From positions 1 to 44,609 of the forward strand of contig CAZLCG010000014.1 of NCBI GenBank assembly GCA_964557975.1: DNA of 44,609 nucleotides, given 5' to 3'. The notes under the pieces are model-generated. The model saw only the letters and a program-made list of their open reading frames with translations. It ran no database searches and was not told the DNA's origin. Origin of the DNA: Fimenecus sp964557975. GTDB taxonomy: Bacteria > Bacillota > Clostridia > Oscillospirales > Acutalibacteraceae. Positions 32,640-39,693 of this stretch are shown here, one piece after another. The translations under genes and the position numbers were made by a program. Each line of letters begins with the position of its first letter. Positions within the stretch are counted from its first letter, which is position 1.

Positions 32640-34100
32640 TTACGCCGTCTGGGTTACGCCGTTAATAACAGCGCAGCCGCCGCCGTAAACAACCGTTCCA
32701 ACGTCGCTCGCGTCGTCATAGGTAAGCGTTACGCCGTTAGCTTCCGTATTGTTGCCCCAAATATAAACCGTCGGATAATACGAGGATATAACCTTGGTAT
32801 TGTTCAGCGTTACGTTTGAGGGATACTGATAGGATGTCGAGCCGTCCGCAACCTTATTGCCGATCGTAATACCCGCAAGGTTGACCGTATTGCCCGAACC
32901 CCAATTTCTGGAATTGAAGTAATTGAGCATTGTCTCGTCCGGCTCGCCGCAATCGTTGTTGATTGTGCAGTTGCTCAATACGGCTGTTCCGCCGCGTACA
33001 ACTACGCCCTGCATCTCGCTGTTGACGGTACAGTTATCCATCGTAAGCTCGCAGGGGACGTTAACCAATACAGGCGTCCAAGCGTTCAATTCCGAATTTT
33101 CTATATGAATTACGGGATTGTAATTGTCGGCGCTCCCCGCGTTTGTTGCAACGCAGTAAGCGGTGCCGTTCAAAACGCTGTTCGTAATATTAACCTCTGC
33201 TTCCCCAATCGGGTAAACGCACGAGCCGTTTGACGTAATATCAACGCCGTTAAGCGTTAGGCTGCCGCCCGCTGTAACGTTTAAGGCACATGTACTGTTT
33301 TTTGCAAGGTCTTCAAAGACCAGATCCCCGTTTTCAACTGTGAGAGCGCTTCCGTCGCCTACCGAAATAACGTCTCCGCTGTAGCTTAGCTTATAGCCCT
33401 GAAGGTCAATGGTAACGTCTCCCGCCGTAACGTTCAGATCGCTTTCTGCGGCAACGTCTGAGGTTAAGGCTATAACAACAGGCGTACCGTCGTCGGCAGC
33501 CGCGACAGCCGAGGCAATATCAGCCGCCGAATCAGCCGAAGTATAGGTTATCTCGCCTTTAAGACAGCTCCAAGCTGTTGAGGGATCGTTAAACGGTTCT
33601 TTCTGAACAGCCGAAGCCTTGAAGGTAAGCGTTAAGCCGTCCTTGAGCGTGCCGTCCTCGTTCAGCATATCGCTGTTGGCGAGAGCCGCGTCGTATGAAA
33701 CGGTGTTGTCCTTTAATACGGCGAAGGTCTGCTCCGCGTCGCTTGCTTCGACCTCGCGGTAATAAACGTTCTCAACGCCGTCAAGAGCCGTCCAGCCGTC
33801 CGCAAGCTCATAGGTTACAAGCCCGTCGGTTGCGTCCGTTACCTCAACGTAAACGTACGCGGGAACGGTCGCGTTGACCGTGACCGTGGGGTCTTTCTCG
33901 CTCGACATGCCGGGAACGATCTCATATTCGCTGCCCGTAGTCTCGTCAAGCTCAACGAGTACCTCATTGGTGTTGAACGTGTTTACTACGTCCTCTGTTT
34001 CACCCTGCAAATAGGCGTACGTTCCGCCGCCCAAAAGCATTACCGCCGCCGTAAGCACGGCGAGTGATGAAACAAGAACATTCTTCTTTGATTTGCTCAT
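32640..34100 (-). CDS. TasA-like module fused to beta-helix domain (paralogue C)
   Basis: A 486-residue exported protein. Residues 1-30 are a SipW-type signal peptide (VLVSSLAVLTAAVMLLGGG, then TYAYLQ). Residues 30-170 are a TasA/camelysin-like module, with VVNTFNTNEVLVELDE at its start and TLTFKASAVQKEPF at its end. From about residue 185 there is a right-handed beta-helix, with repeated strands such as SLTLNGVDIT, CELTMDNCTVNS and GTAVLSNCTINN. Cys and Asn stacking is evident. It is the last gene of the sipW unit. The TasA module is almost identical in DNA to paralogues A and B, while the beta-helix is not. GAGGTAAATGAATAC precedes the ATG. Ligand unknown. Confidence 0.85.
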   Translation of the reverse strand: MSKSKKNVLVSSLAVLTAAVMLLGGGTYAYLQGETEDVVNTFNTNEVLVELDETTGSEYEIVPGMSSEKDPTVTVNATVPAYVYVEVTDATDGLVTYELADGWTALDGVENVYYREVEASDAEQTFAVLKDNTVSYDAALANSDMLNEDGTLKDGLTLTFKASAVQKEPFNDPSTAWSCLKGEITYTSADSAADIASAVAAADDGTPVVIALTSDVAAESDLNVTAGDVTIDLQGYKLSYSGDVISVGDGSALTVENGDLVFEDLAKNSTCALNVTAGGSLTLNGVDITSNGSCVYPIGEAEVNITNSVLNGTAYCVATNAGSADNYNPVIHIENSELNAWTPVLVNVPCELTMDNCTVNSEMQGVVVRGGTAVLSNCTINNDCGEPDETMLNYFNSRNWGSGNTVNLAGITIGNKVADGSTSYQYPSNVTLNNTKVISSYYPTVYIWGNNTEANGVTLTYDDASDVGTVVYGGGCAVINGVTQTA

Positions 34101-34131
34101 GTATTCATTTACCTCTTTAAATTATTTTATC
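33581..34131 (-). repeat. Constant-module DNA repeat, copy in paralogue C
   Basis: 551 bases that match 35546-36096 with only two differences that I can see (33600/35565 and 34087/36052). They include the leader, signal peptide and whole TasA-like module. The match stops sharply at both ends. Confidence 0.9.
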
Positions 34132-34180
34132 GAATTAAAACTCAGTCTGCGAGAAATTTAATCGCGTCTGCCGAATTTTC

Positions 34181-34831
34181 TTATTCCGAAACGACAATAT
34201 ACCAAACGTCGCCGTTTGCCTGCGGCTTGCAAATAACTTTACAGCCGACGGCAACGGAGCTTGCGCCGCCCTTCCGAAATAAATGCGAGGGATTAAAATT
34301 CACAAACGTACCGCCTTTAACAGTTATGTCTGCCGCCCCCGTCTTGTCGGAGGAGGCAAAACAGCTCACGGTACATTCGGCATATTGCGAAAATGCTGAT
34401 TTATAAGTATCGGCAAGGTCAAAAAAGCCGCCGTTTACAGTAAGCGAGCCTTTTCGGACCCGAACAGCCGCAAAAGCGCCGTAATAGCTTCCGCTGTTGA
34501 TTACAACAGCCGCGTTTTCACCGTTAACGTCAATTCCGACGTTGCTGTTATTTCCCGCTTCGCAGTCAATAATGCCGTTTTCAATTGTCAATGTTCCGTC
34601 AGTTACCTCAAACAGGCAGGGCAATTGCGTTATGCCCTCGGCAGGGACGCTTCTTGACAGAGTATATCCGTTAAGATTAAGGTAAACGTCCCTGCTGACA
34701 ATAATTCCGGCGTCAAAGCCGACGGTTATGTCCCTTGAGAGAATAACCGCTCCCTCGGAGCTGCAAAAAGCGGCTGAAAGCTCTGCCGACGTAGCAGCGG
34801 CAAGGGATGAAGCGGGAATATTCATATTCAT
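34181..34831 (-). CDS. Beta-helix domain without signal peptide or TasA module (headless cassette)
   Basis: A 216-residue protein that begins directly with the type of sequence that starts the variable domains of its neighbours (AAATSAELSAAFCSSEGAV, then ILSRDIT). It continues as a beta-helix with LNLNGYTLS, GTLTIENGIID and GSLTVNGGFFDLA. It has no signal peptide, so it would not be exported as written. It starts four bases after the stop of paralogue B. The ribosome site is weak (GAGTAAGTAA). The start region TAAATGAATA equals part of the leader of paralogues B and C, as if the conserved head had been lost by recombination. It could be a silent donor cassette, a decaying gene, or a cytoplasmic protein. 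Confidence 0.7.
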   Translation of the reverse strand: MNMNIPASSLAAATSAELSAAFCSSEGAVILSRDITVGFDAGIIVSRDVYLNLNGYTLSRSVPAEGITQLPCLFEVTDGTLTIENGIIDCEAGNNSNVGIDVNGENAAVVINSGSYYGAFAAVRVRKGSLTVNGGFFDLADTYKSAFSQYAECTVSCFASSDKTGAADITVKGGTFVNFNPSHLFRKGGASSVAVGCKVICKPQANGDVWYIVVSE

Positions 34832-34835
34832 TTAC

Positions 34836-36065
34836 TTACTCGGCGACAGCGGCGGTAAACAGGTCATATGCCGTACCGTAATCCATAACCGATGTATAGT
34901 CGGAGTTGCATACGAAAATCTCCTCGCCGGCAACTATTGTGTCCTTATCGTCCGCAAAGGTGTTGCCGCCGACAGTCAGATTATTTTCATAATCGATATA
35001 GTCAACGTCTATAAGCGCGTTGGATACATTCGCGGCAGAGCCGAAGGTATTGTTAATAATAGTAACCTTAGCGTCGCAGTTTTTCTTATATCCTGCCTGT
35101 ATATGAACATATCTGTGACCGGTGACGGTATCGTTGTTAAAGGTGCAGTTCTGAATTACGATTTCCGCGCCGTCAACAGGCGTAATCTGGATTGAATCCC
35201 ACTGCGCTTCGGTAAAGGTACAGCCGTCAATAACCAGTTTGCCGGAAAGGCTGCTTGCGTAAAGGCTTGACGCGTTATTTGTGCTGTTTGTGGGCGCGTC
35301 AAAATTAACGCCGCTCAAGGTAACGTCGGCTGTTGAAGCAACATATACGGGCAAATTGGAAATCGTATGCCCGTTGCCGATAACGGTAACGTCGCCGCTT
35401 AAAGTAAGCGTTTCGCTAAGCGCCAAATCCTCGGTTAAAATTATCGTAGCGGACTGCCCGTTCGCGGCGGCGGTGCTGACGGCTGTTTCAAGCTCGTCTG
35501 CCGTAGCGACGTAAGTTACCGTTCCGCTCTGATAATAGGCGTTCAAGGGATCGTTAAACGGTTCCTTCTGAACAGCCGAAGCCTTGAAGGTAAGCGTTAA
35601 GCCGTCCTTGAGCGTGCCGTCCTCGTTCAGCATATCGCTGTTGGCGAGAGCCGCGTCGTATGAAACGGTGTTGTCCTTTAATACGGCGAAGGTCTGCTCC
35701 GCGTCGCTTGCTTCGACCTCGCGGTAATAAACGTTCTCAACGCCGTCAAGAGCCGTCCAGCCGTCCGCAAGCTCATAGGTTACAAGCCCGTCGGTTGCGT
35801 CCGTTACCTCAACGTAAACGTACGCGGGAACGGTCGCGTTGACCGTGACCGTGGGGTCTTTCTCGCTCGACATGCCGGGAACGATCTCATATTCGCTGCC
35901 CGTAGTCTCGTCAAGCTCAACGAGTACCTCATTGGTGTTGAACGTGTTTACTACGTCCTCTGTTTCACCCTGCAAATAGGCGTACGTTCCGCCGCCCAAA
36001 AGCATTACCGCCGCCGTAAGCACGGCGAGTGATGAAACAAGAACATTCTTCCTTGATTTGCTCAT
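34836..36065 (-). CDS. TasA-like module fused to beta-helix domain (paralogue B)
   Basis: A 409-residue exported protein with the same head as paralogue C (residues 1-170; only one amino-acid change, Arg5 for Lys5). The tail is different: residues 180-400 form a beta-helix with SATIILTEDLALSETLTLSG, DVTVIGNGHTISNLPVYV, GKLVIDGCTFTEAQWDSI and AEIVIQNCTFNNDTVTG. The C-terminus (DYTSVMDYGTAYDLFTAAVAE) lacks a sorting signal. It follows paralogue A by 41 bases. GAGGTAAATGAATAC precedes the ATG. Its surface role and partners are unknown; attachment to a fibre through the TasA-like head is inferred. Confidence 0.85.
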   Translation of the reverse strand: MSKSRKNVLVSSLAVLTAAVMLLGGGTYAYLQGETEDVVNTFNTNEVLVELDETTGSEYEIVPGMSSEKDPTVTVNATVPAYVYVEVTDATDGLVTYELADGWTALDGVENVYYREVEASDAEQTFAVLKDNTVSYDAALANSDMLNEDGTLKDGLTLTFKASAVQKEPFNDPLNAYYQSGTVTYVATADELETAVSTAAANGQSATIILTEDLALSETLTLSGDVTVIGNGHTISNLPVYVASTADVTLSGVNFDAPTNSTNNASSLYASSLSGKLVIDGCTFTEAQWDSIQITPVDGAEIVIQNCTFNNDTVTGHRYVHIQAGYKKNCDAKVTIINNTFGSAANVSNALIDVDYIDYENNLTVGGNTFADDKDTIVAGEEIFVCNSDYTSVMDYGTAYDLFTAAVAE

Positions 36066-36096
36066 GTATTCATTTACCTCTTTAAAATATTATCTT
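35546..36096 (-). repeat. Constant-module DNA repeat, copy in paralogue B
   Basis: Matches 33581-34131 (offset 1965) with two differences. Its part 35556-35978 is also identical to 37046-37468 in paralogue A (offset 1490). Confidence 0.9.
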
Positions 36097-36106
36097 AAAT
36101 CAATTG

Positions 36107-37555
36107 TCAGTCCGCTGAAAGCAGCTCCCCGTTTACATAAGTGCTTGTGTAATTCCAAAGCCAGTCGTCCAAGCCCGTATATGTCGAGCCGTCCCACTCG
36201 GGTAAGGATTTGAAATTGTCGGCGGTCATAGCCGTTCCGTTGTAGGTGCAGTCGTTGAAATATCTCAGCCATTCCGTACCCTTAACCTGCGTGGCAAGAC
36301 CGGTGCTTTCAAGGAAGGTGCAGCTGTTAAATGTCGTGTTGCAGTACATATTGATAAAGTTATAGCCTGACGCCCAACCTGTCTCGCTGTCTGTCTTTTC
36401 AAACGTTACGTTTGTAAATTCGGCGGATTCAAGCTGTCTTGAGAATGAAGTCCAGCCCCTGATTACCGAATTTTTAACTATGAGCTTGCCCGTTCCGCTG
36501 TCAACGTGAACCGTGTATGCCTGCGAGTTAACGGTGCAGCCGTCGACTACAAGCGTGCCGTTAAGGTTGTTGCAGTAAAGAGCGCGGTAGCCGCCCGTTT
36601 CATCGGAAAACTCACAGTTTGTGAACGTGGTAACCGAATCGGGGTCTGTGCATACGACGTTTACCGTACCGTTATATGTGCCGTCGCCGCCGCCGAGGAA
36701 GCTGCAGTTTTCAAAGGTTACGTTGGAGCCTGTGACCTTTAAGCCCGAACCTAAATCGCCCGACTGCGTTCCCGCTCCCTCCAGACCGCGTATATCGAGG
36801 TTGGATAAGGTTACGTTGTCAGCCGAAATCTCGGTAATGTCATAGGTGTAAAGTATCGCGTTCCCCGTGGTGGAGGTAAGCGTTGCGCCCTCGGCTATCT
36901 CAACTTCGGAAACGTCGTATTCGCCGTCGGCTACTACTATCACTTCACCCGCCTCGGCGTATGCCGCCGCTTGCACGAGCGAGGTCTCGTCCTCAACGAA
37001 CGTAACCCCCCCTGACGCGAGGAAATAAGCGTCAACAGCGTTGGCAAACGGTTCCTTCTGAACAGCCGAAGCCTTGAAGGTAAGCGTTAAGCCGTCCTTG
37101 AGCGTGCCGTCCTCGTTCAGCATATCGCTGTTGGCGAGAGCCGCGTCGTATGAAACGGTGTTGTCCTTTAATACGGCGAAGGTCTGCTCCGCGTCGCTTG
37201 CTTCGACCTCGCGGTAATAAACGTTCTCAACGCCGTCAAGAGCCGTCCAGCCGTCCGCAAGCTCATAGGTTACAAGCCCGTCGGTTGCGTCCGTTACCTC
37301 AACGTAAACGTACGCGGGAACGGTCGCGTTGACCGTGACCGTGGGGTCTTTCTCGCTCGACATGCCGGGAACGATCTCATATTCGCTGCCCGTAGTCTCG
37401 TCAAGCTCAACGAGTACCTCATTGGTGTTGAACGTGTTTACTACGTCCTCTGTTTCACCCTGCAAATAAGCGTATGTTCCCCCTCCTAAAAGCAGCGCCG
37501 CAGCCGTAATAACGGCAACCGATGTTACAAGAACATTTTTCTTAGATTTGCTCAT
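36107..37555 (-). CDS. TasA-like module fused to beta-helix domain (paralogue A)
   Basis: A 482-residue exported protein. Its signal peptide differs from B and C (VLVTSVAVITAAALLLGGG), but from TYAYLQ at about residue 27 to KEPF at 170 the protein is identical to theirs. The tail is a third unrelated beta-helix: LVQAAAYAEAGEVIVVADGE, NVTFENCSFLGGGDGTYNG, GTLVVDGCTVNSQAY and NTTFNSCTFLESTG. It is followed by an aromatic end region (DDWLWNYTSTYVNGELL). It is the first of the three in transcription order, 33 bases after the LPxTG-like gene, with GAGGTAAAAA before the ATG. Confidence 0.85.
   Translation of the reverse strand: MSKSKKNVLVTSVAVITAAALLLGGGTYAYLQGETEDVVNTFNTNEVLVELDETTGSEYEIVPGMSSEKDPTVTVNATVPAYVYVEVTDATDGLVTYELADGWTALDGVENVYYREVEASDAEQTFAVLKDNTVSYDAALANSDMLNEDGTLKDGLTLTFKASAVQKEPFANAVDAYFLASGGVTFVEDETSLVQAAAYAEAGEVIVVADGEYDVSEVEIAEGATLTSTTGNAILYTYDITEISADNVTLSNLDIRGLEGAGTQSGDLGSGLKVTGSNVTFENCSFLGGGDGTYNGTVNVVCTDPDSVTTFTNCEFSDETGGYRALYCNNLNGTLVVDGCTVNSQAYTVHVDSGTGKLIVKNSVIRGWTSFSRQLESAEFTNVTFEKTDSETGWASGYNFINMYCNTTFNSCTFLESTGLATQVKGTEWLRYFNDCTYNGTAMTADNFKSLPEWDGSTYTGLDDWLWNYTSTYVNGELLSAD
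37046..37468 (-). repeat. Constant-module DNA repeat, copy in paralogue A
   Basis: 423 bases identical by eye to 35556-35978. Directly beyond 37468 (signal-peptide codons) and before 37046 (beta-helix linker) the copies differ widely, the mosaic pattern left by gene conversion or module exchange. Confidence 0.9.
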
Positions 37556-37588
37556 TTTTTACCTCTTTCAGTTTGAAAATTGTCAAGA

Positions 37589-37912
37589 TTACTTGTTGTG
37601 CTTTTCGCCCCGTTCCTTTTTTCTTGTATAGAAAATAACAAACGCGCTTATTCCCGCGCTCGCGAAAAGCATTGCGACCGACAGCACCCTGCCGCCGGTG
37701 ACGGGTATTCTGTCCGAAGGGATAACGGCGGGCTTCGTCGTTGTCTCCTCCTGCGGGCTTGACGTATCGCCGCCCGCCTCTGATACGTCGAAAGTGTTTA
37801 CCAACGTAACGCCGTCTGATATAACAGCCGCCCAGACCGGTAAAGCAACCGCCGAGGCAAGAAGCATAACCGCGCATAAGACTGTAAGCGCCCGACATAA
37901 TTTATGCCGCAT
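37589..37912 (-). CDS. Small cell-wall sorted protein with LPxTG-like signal
   Basis: A 107-residue exported protein. Residues 1-28 are a conventional signal peptide ending in AAVISDG. The short mature part has GVTLVNTFDVSEAGG, resembling the first strand of the TasA-like modules next door (VVNTFNTNEV). A Ser/Thr/Glu/Pro linker follows. The sorting signal comes next: IPVTGG (LPxTG-like, with Ile for Leu), a hydrophobic helix (VLSVAMLFASAGISAFVIFY) and a basic tail TRKKERGEKHNK. It is probably joined to peptidoglycan by a sortase; none is encoded in the window. AAGGAGAACGG before ATG 37912 decides the start. Confidence 0.8.
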   Translation of the reverse strand: MRHKLCRALTVLCAVMLLASAVALPVWAAVISDGVTLVNTFDVSEAGGDTSSPQEETTTKPAVIPSDRIPVTGGRVLSVAMLFASAGISAFVIFYTRKKERGEKHNK

Positions 37913-37965
37913 AAACCGTTCTCCTTTCAACAAAAATCAGATTTTCAAGTGCTTTGAAGCAAGCC

Positions 37966-38613
37966 TCAGGCTATCTCGATATAATCGGGAACAGCGCCCT
38001 CGGCAAACTGCGCTACCGCAAGGTCTATAGCCTCGGCGGAAGTCAATGACTCGGTCTGAACCGCGTATGCCGTTACGCAGAGGGTTTTCTCACCGAGAGA
38101 CTCAATATCCTCGGCGGTAAGCGAATCCGCTACCGTAACGTGATTGAAAAGCGCGGGCAGAACGACGTCCTCGTCGGAATCCTCGGCGTCGACCGTGGTT
38201 CTGTAGGCGTAAACGGTTATGTTGTCCTTAACCGCGACCTGCTTCCACTCGTCGGTATTGATGTCGAGCGAGAACTTCTCCGTCAAATCGTTTTCAAGGC
38301 AGAGAAAAACGTAACATTCTTCGCTTCCCTTGAGAACGGTGGCGGTCGGGTCCTTGTCGTAAACGGCGCCGGCTACATACTTATAGTTGTTCGAGGTTAC
38401 GCGGCTTCCGACGGTAACCTTGCCGTCGGTATCTACGGGGGACTCGTCAAGGATGATTGAAATCGCCCCGCCCGCGAACGTGTTTACCACGCGCTCGCTC
38501 TGCGCCGACAGCCATGAATAAGTCGGCGAGGCTGCCGTCAGCGTAATCAGAACAACGGATACAAGTAAGACAAGCCAGGTCTTTACGTTTCGCATTTCCT
38601 TAAGCTTTGCCAT
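37966..38613 (-). CDS. TasA/camelysin-like fibre subunit (SipW-dependent)
   Basis: A 215-residue exported protein with a SipW-type signal (TWLVLLVSVVLITLTAAS, then PTYSWLSAQ). The mature start is ERVVNTFAGGAISIILDE, the hallmark N-T-F...V/I-x-L-x-E of TasA, CalY and CotN. A single jelly-roll-type domain follows (YVAGAVYDKDPTATVL; ECYVFLCLEND), ending in LCVTAYAVQTESL, the usual A-x-A-x-Q ending. There is no beta-helix tail. It follows sipW by 70 bases and is the best candidate for the main structural subunit. Confidence 0.85.
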   Translation of the reverse strand: MAKLKEMRNVKTWLVLLVSVVLITLTAASPTYSWLSAQSERVVNTFAGGAISIILDESPVDTDGKVTVGSRVTSNNYKYVAGAVYDKDPTATVLKGSEECYVFLCLENDLTEKFSLDINTDEWKQVAVKDNITVYAYRTTVDAEDSDEDVVLPALFNHVTVADSLTAEDIESLGEKTLCVTAYAVQTESLTSAEAIDLAVAQFAEGAVPDYIEIA

Positions 38614-38683
38614 ATCTCTTCTCCTTTCTTTAAAATTTGAATTTAATATTTAATATTATTACGGCAAATTTATGCCGCAAATA

Positions 38684-39280
38684 TTAACGGGATTTAGGCG
38701 TTTCGTCAGGCTCAAAATCAACTACCGATTCCGAAACGCGGCGTTTTTCTTTTATATTCTTTTTTGTTTTTCGTGTGATAACATCCCAGACAAGCGATAA
38801 AACGCCGATTATAACAAGCGCGGCGATTACCTGCGGACGGTTTTGCGCGTCGGTTATATAGCTGACGGGAGCGCCGATGTACGGAATGCCCAAAACGACC
38901 TTGCCGACCGTATTGCCCCACAGCACGGGATTGGGGTCGCGCGTGTTGTTCGCGTCGCCCTTTGTGTAAAACACCTGACTGTCGGCGTCGATCTCGACCA
39001 CCCTGTGGGTGACGAGCGTAAGATCCGCGTTGAGCACATATGTAATTACGTCGTTTTCCTCGATTTCGGCGGGATCGACCGGCTTTACCAAAACAAGCGT
39101 GTTTACGGGATACACAGGCTCCATACTCGAAGAAGCAACGGTTAAAAACTTAAAGCCCGTGACCTGCGCGACAACGAGAATTACCGCGAGCATAGCGACG
39201 AACGCCGTTATCATCGTGGAAAAGAATCCGCCCACTGTAGCCGCTGTTTCTTTAATCTTTTGTTTTTTTTCGTTTTCCAT
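38684..39280 (-). CDS. sipW: SipW-type signal peptidase I
   Basis: A 198-residue ER-type (archaeal-like) signal peptidase. Residues 20-42 are the N-terminal membrane helix. VASSSMEPVYPVNTLVLV carries the catalytic Ser52. LVTHRVVEI carries His92 in place of the bacterial lysine, defining the SipW class. FYTKGDANNTRDP is the conserved Asp region. A second helix at about 155-178 and a basic tail follow. In Bacillus, SipW processes TasA and TapA. GAGGT before ATG 39280 is preferred to an upstream start at 39334. Confidence 0.93.
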   Translation of the reverse strand: MENEKKQKIKETAATVGGFFSTMITAFVAMLAVILVVAQVTGFKFLTVASSSMEPVYPVNTLVLVKPVDPAEIEENDVITYVLNADLTLVTHRVVEIDADSQVFYTKGDANNTRDPNPVLWGNTVGKVVLGIPYIGAPVSYITDAQNRPQVIAALVIIGVLSLVWDVITRKTKKNIKEKRRVSESVVDFEPDETPKSR

Positions 39281-39348
39281 AACAGTAAATACCTCAAATA
39301 CAGCTTTCTTTTTTGCCGCAGTCAATAATAACAATGTACATTATCTGA

Positions 39349-39410
39349 TTTTAAAAACAGGATGCCGCCGCAATTGTTCTTTTTTTTGACAACCGCGGCA
39401 GCGCCCCCCT
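39349..39410. other. Conserved hairpin element, copy A
   Basis: AAAACAGGATG, then GCCGC, an internal loop, TTGTT, C plus eight T, GACAAC, GCGGC and a C-run. The stem 39367-39371 with 39395-39399 is matched at 41848-41852 with 41875-41879, where two base pairs are replaced by different pairs (see copy B). Confidence 0.55.
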
Positions 39411-39420
39411 GAATCGGGAA

Positions 39421-39660
39421 GCCGCGGCTGTCACGAAGCGACTGAGAGAGTTATTTTAAATCATTCCTTTTCAGGCTCCCTTGTGCAAAGGGAGCTGTCA
39501 GCGTAAGCTGACTGAGGGATTGTCTTTAATTTAAACTTTTTCCGCTCCCTCCCCGAGGGCAGATTCCCCCGCAGTGCGGGGGAAATGTCTGCGTCAGCAG
39601 ACAAAGGGGGACCGCCGCCGTCAGCGGCTGTCGAGCATAGCGAGACTGAGGGAGTTATTT
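39421..39660. repeat. Palindromic repeat cluster (family copy 4, longest)
   Basis: Contains GGCTGTCACGAAGCGACTGAG, GGCTCCCTTGTGCAAAGGGAG, CTGTCAGCGTAAGCTGACTG, CCCCCGCAGTGCGGGGG, GTCTGCGTCAGCAGAC and GCCGTCAGCGGC, each a small dyad, alternating with GAGGGAGTTATTTTTAAATC spacers. With copy A and the sipW leader it fills the 413-base gap 39281-39693. A minus-strand open frame (39461-39736) across it is not a gene. Confidence 0.75.
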
Positions 39661-39693
39661 TTAAATCATACTCAAATTTCCTCAATCGCGTCG

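Noticed and set aside
33695..37332. Three identical 60-codon plus-strand frames
   Set aside because: They are antisense shadows of the repeated TasA-like head module; useful only as confirmation that the copies are identical.
32640..37555. Diversity-generating retroelement as the source of tail variation
   Set aside because: No reverse transcriptase or template repeat is present, and the variation is of whole domains rather than adenine-directed point changes.
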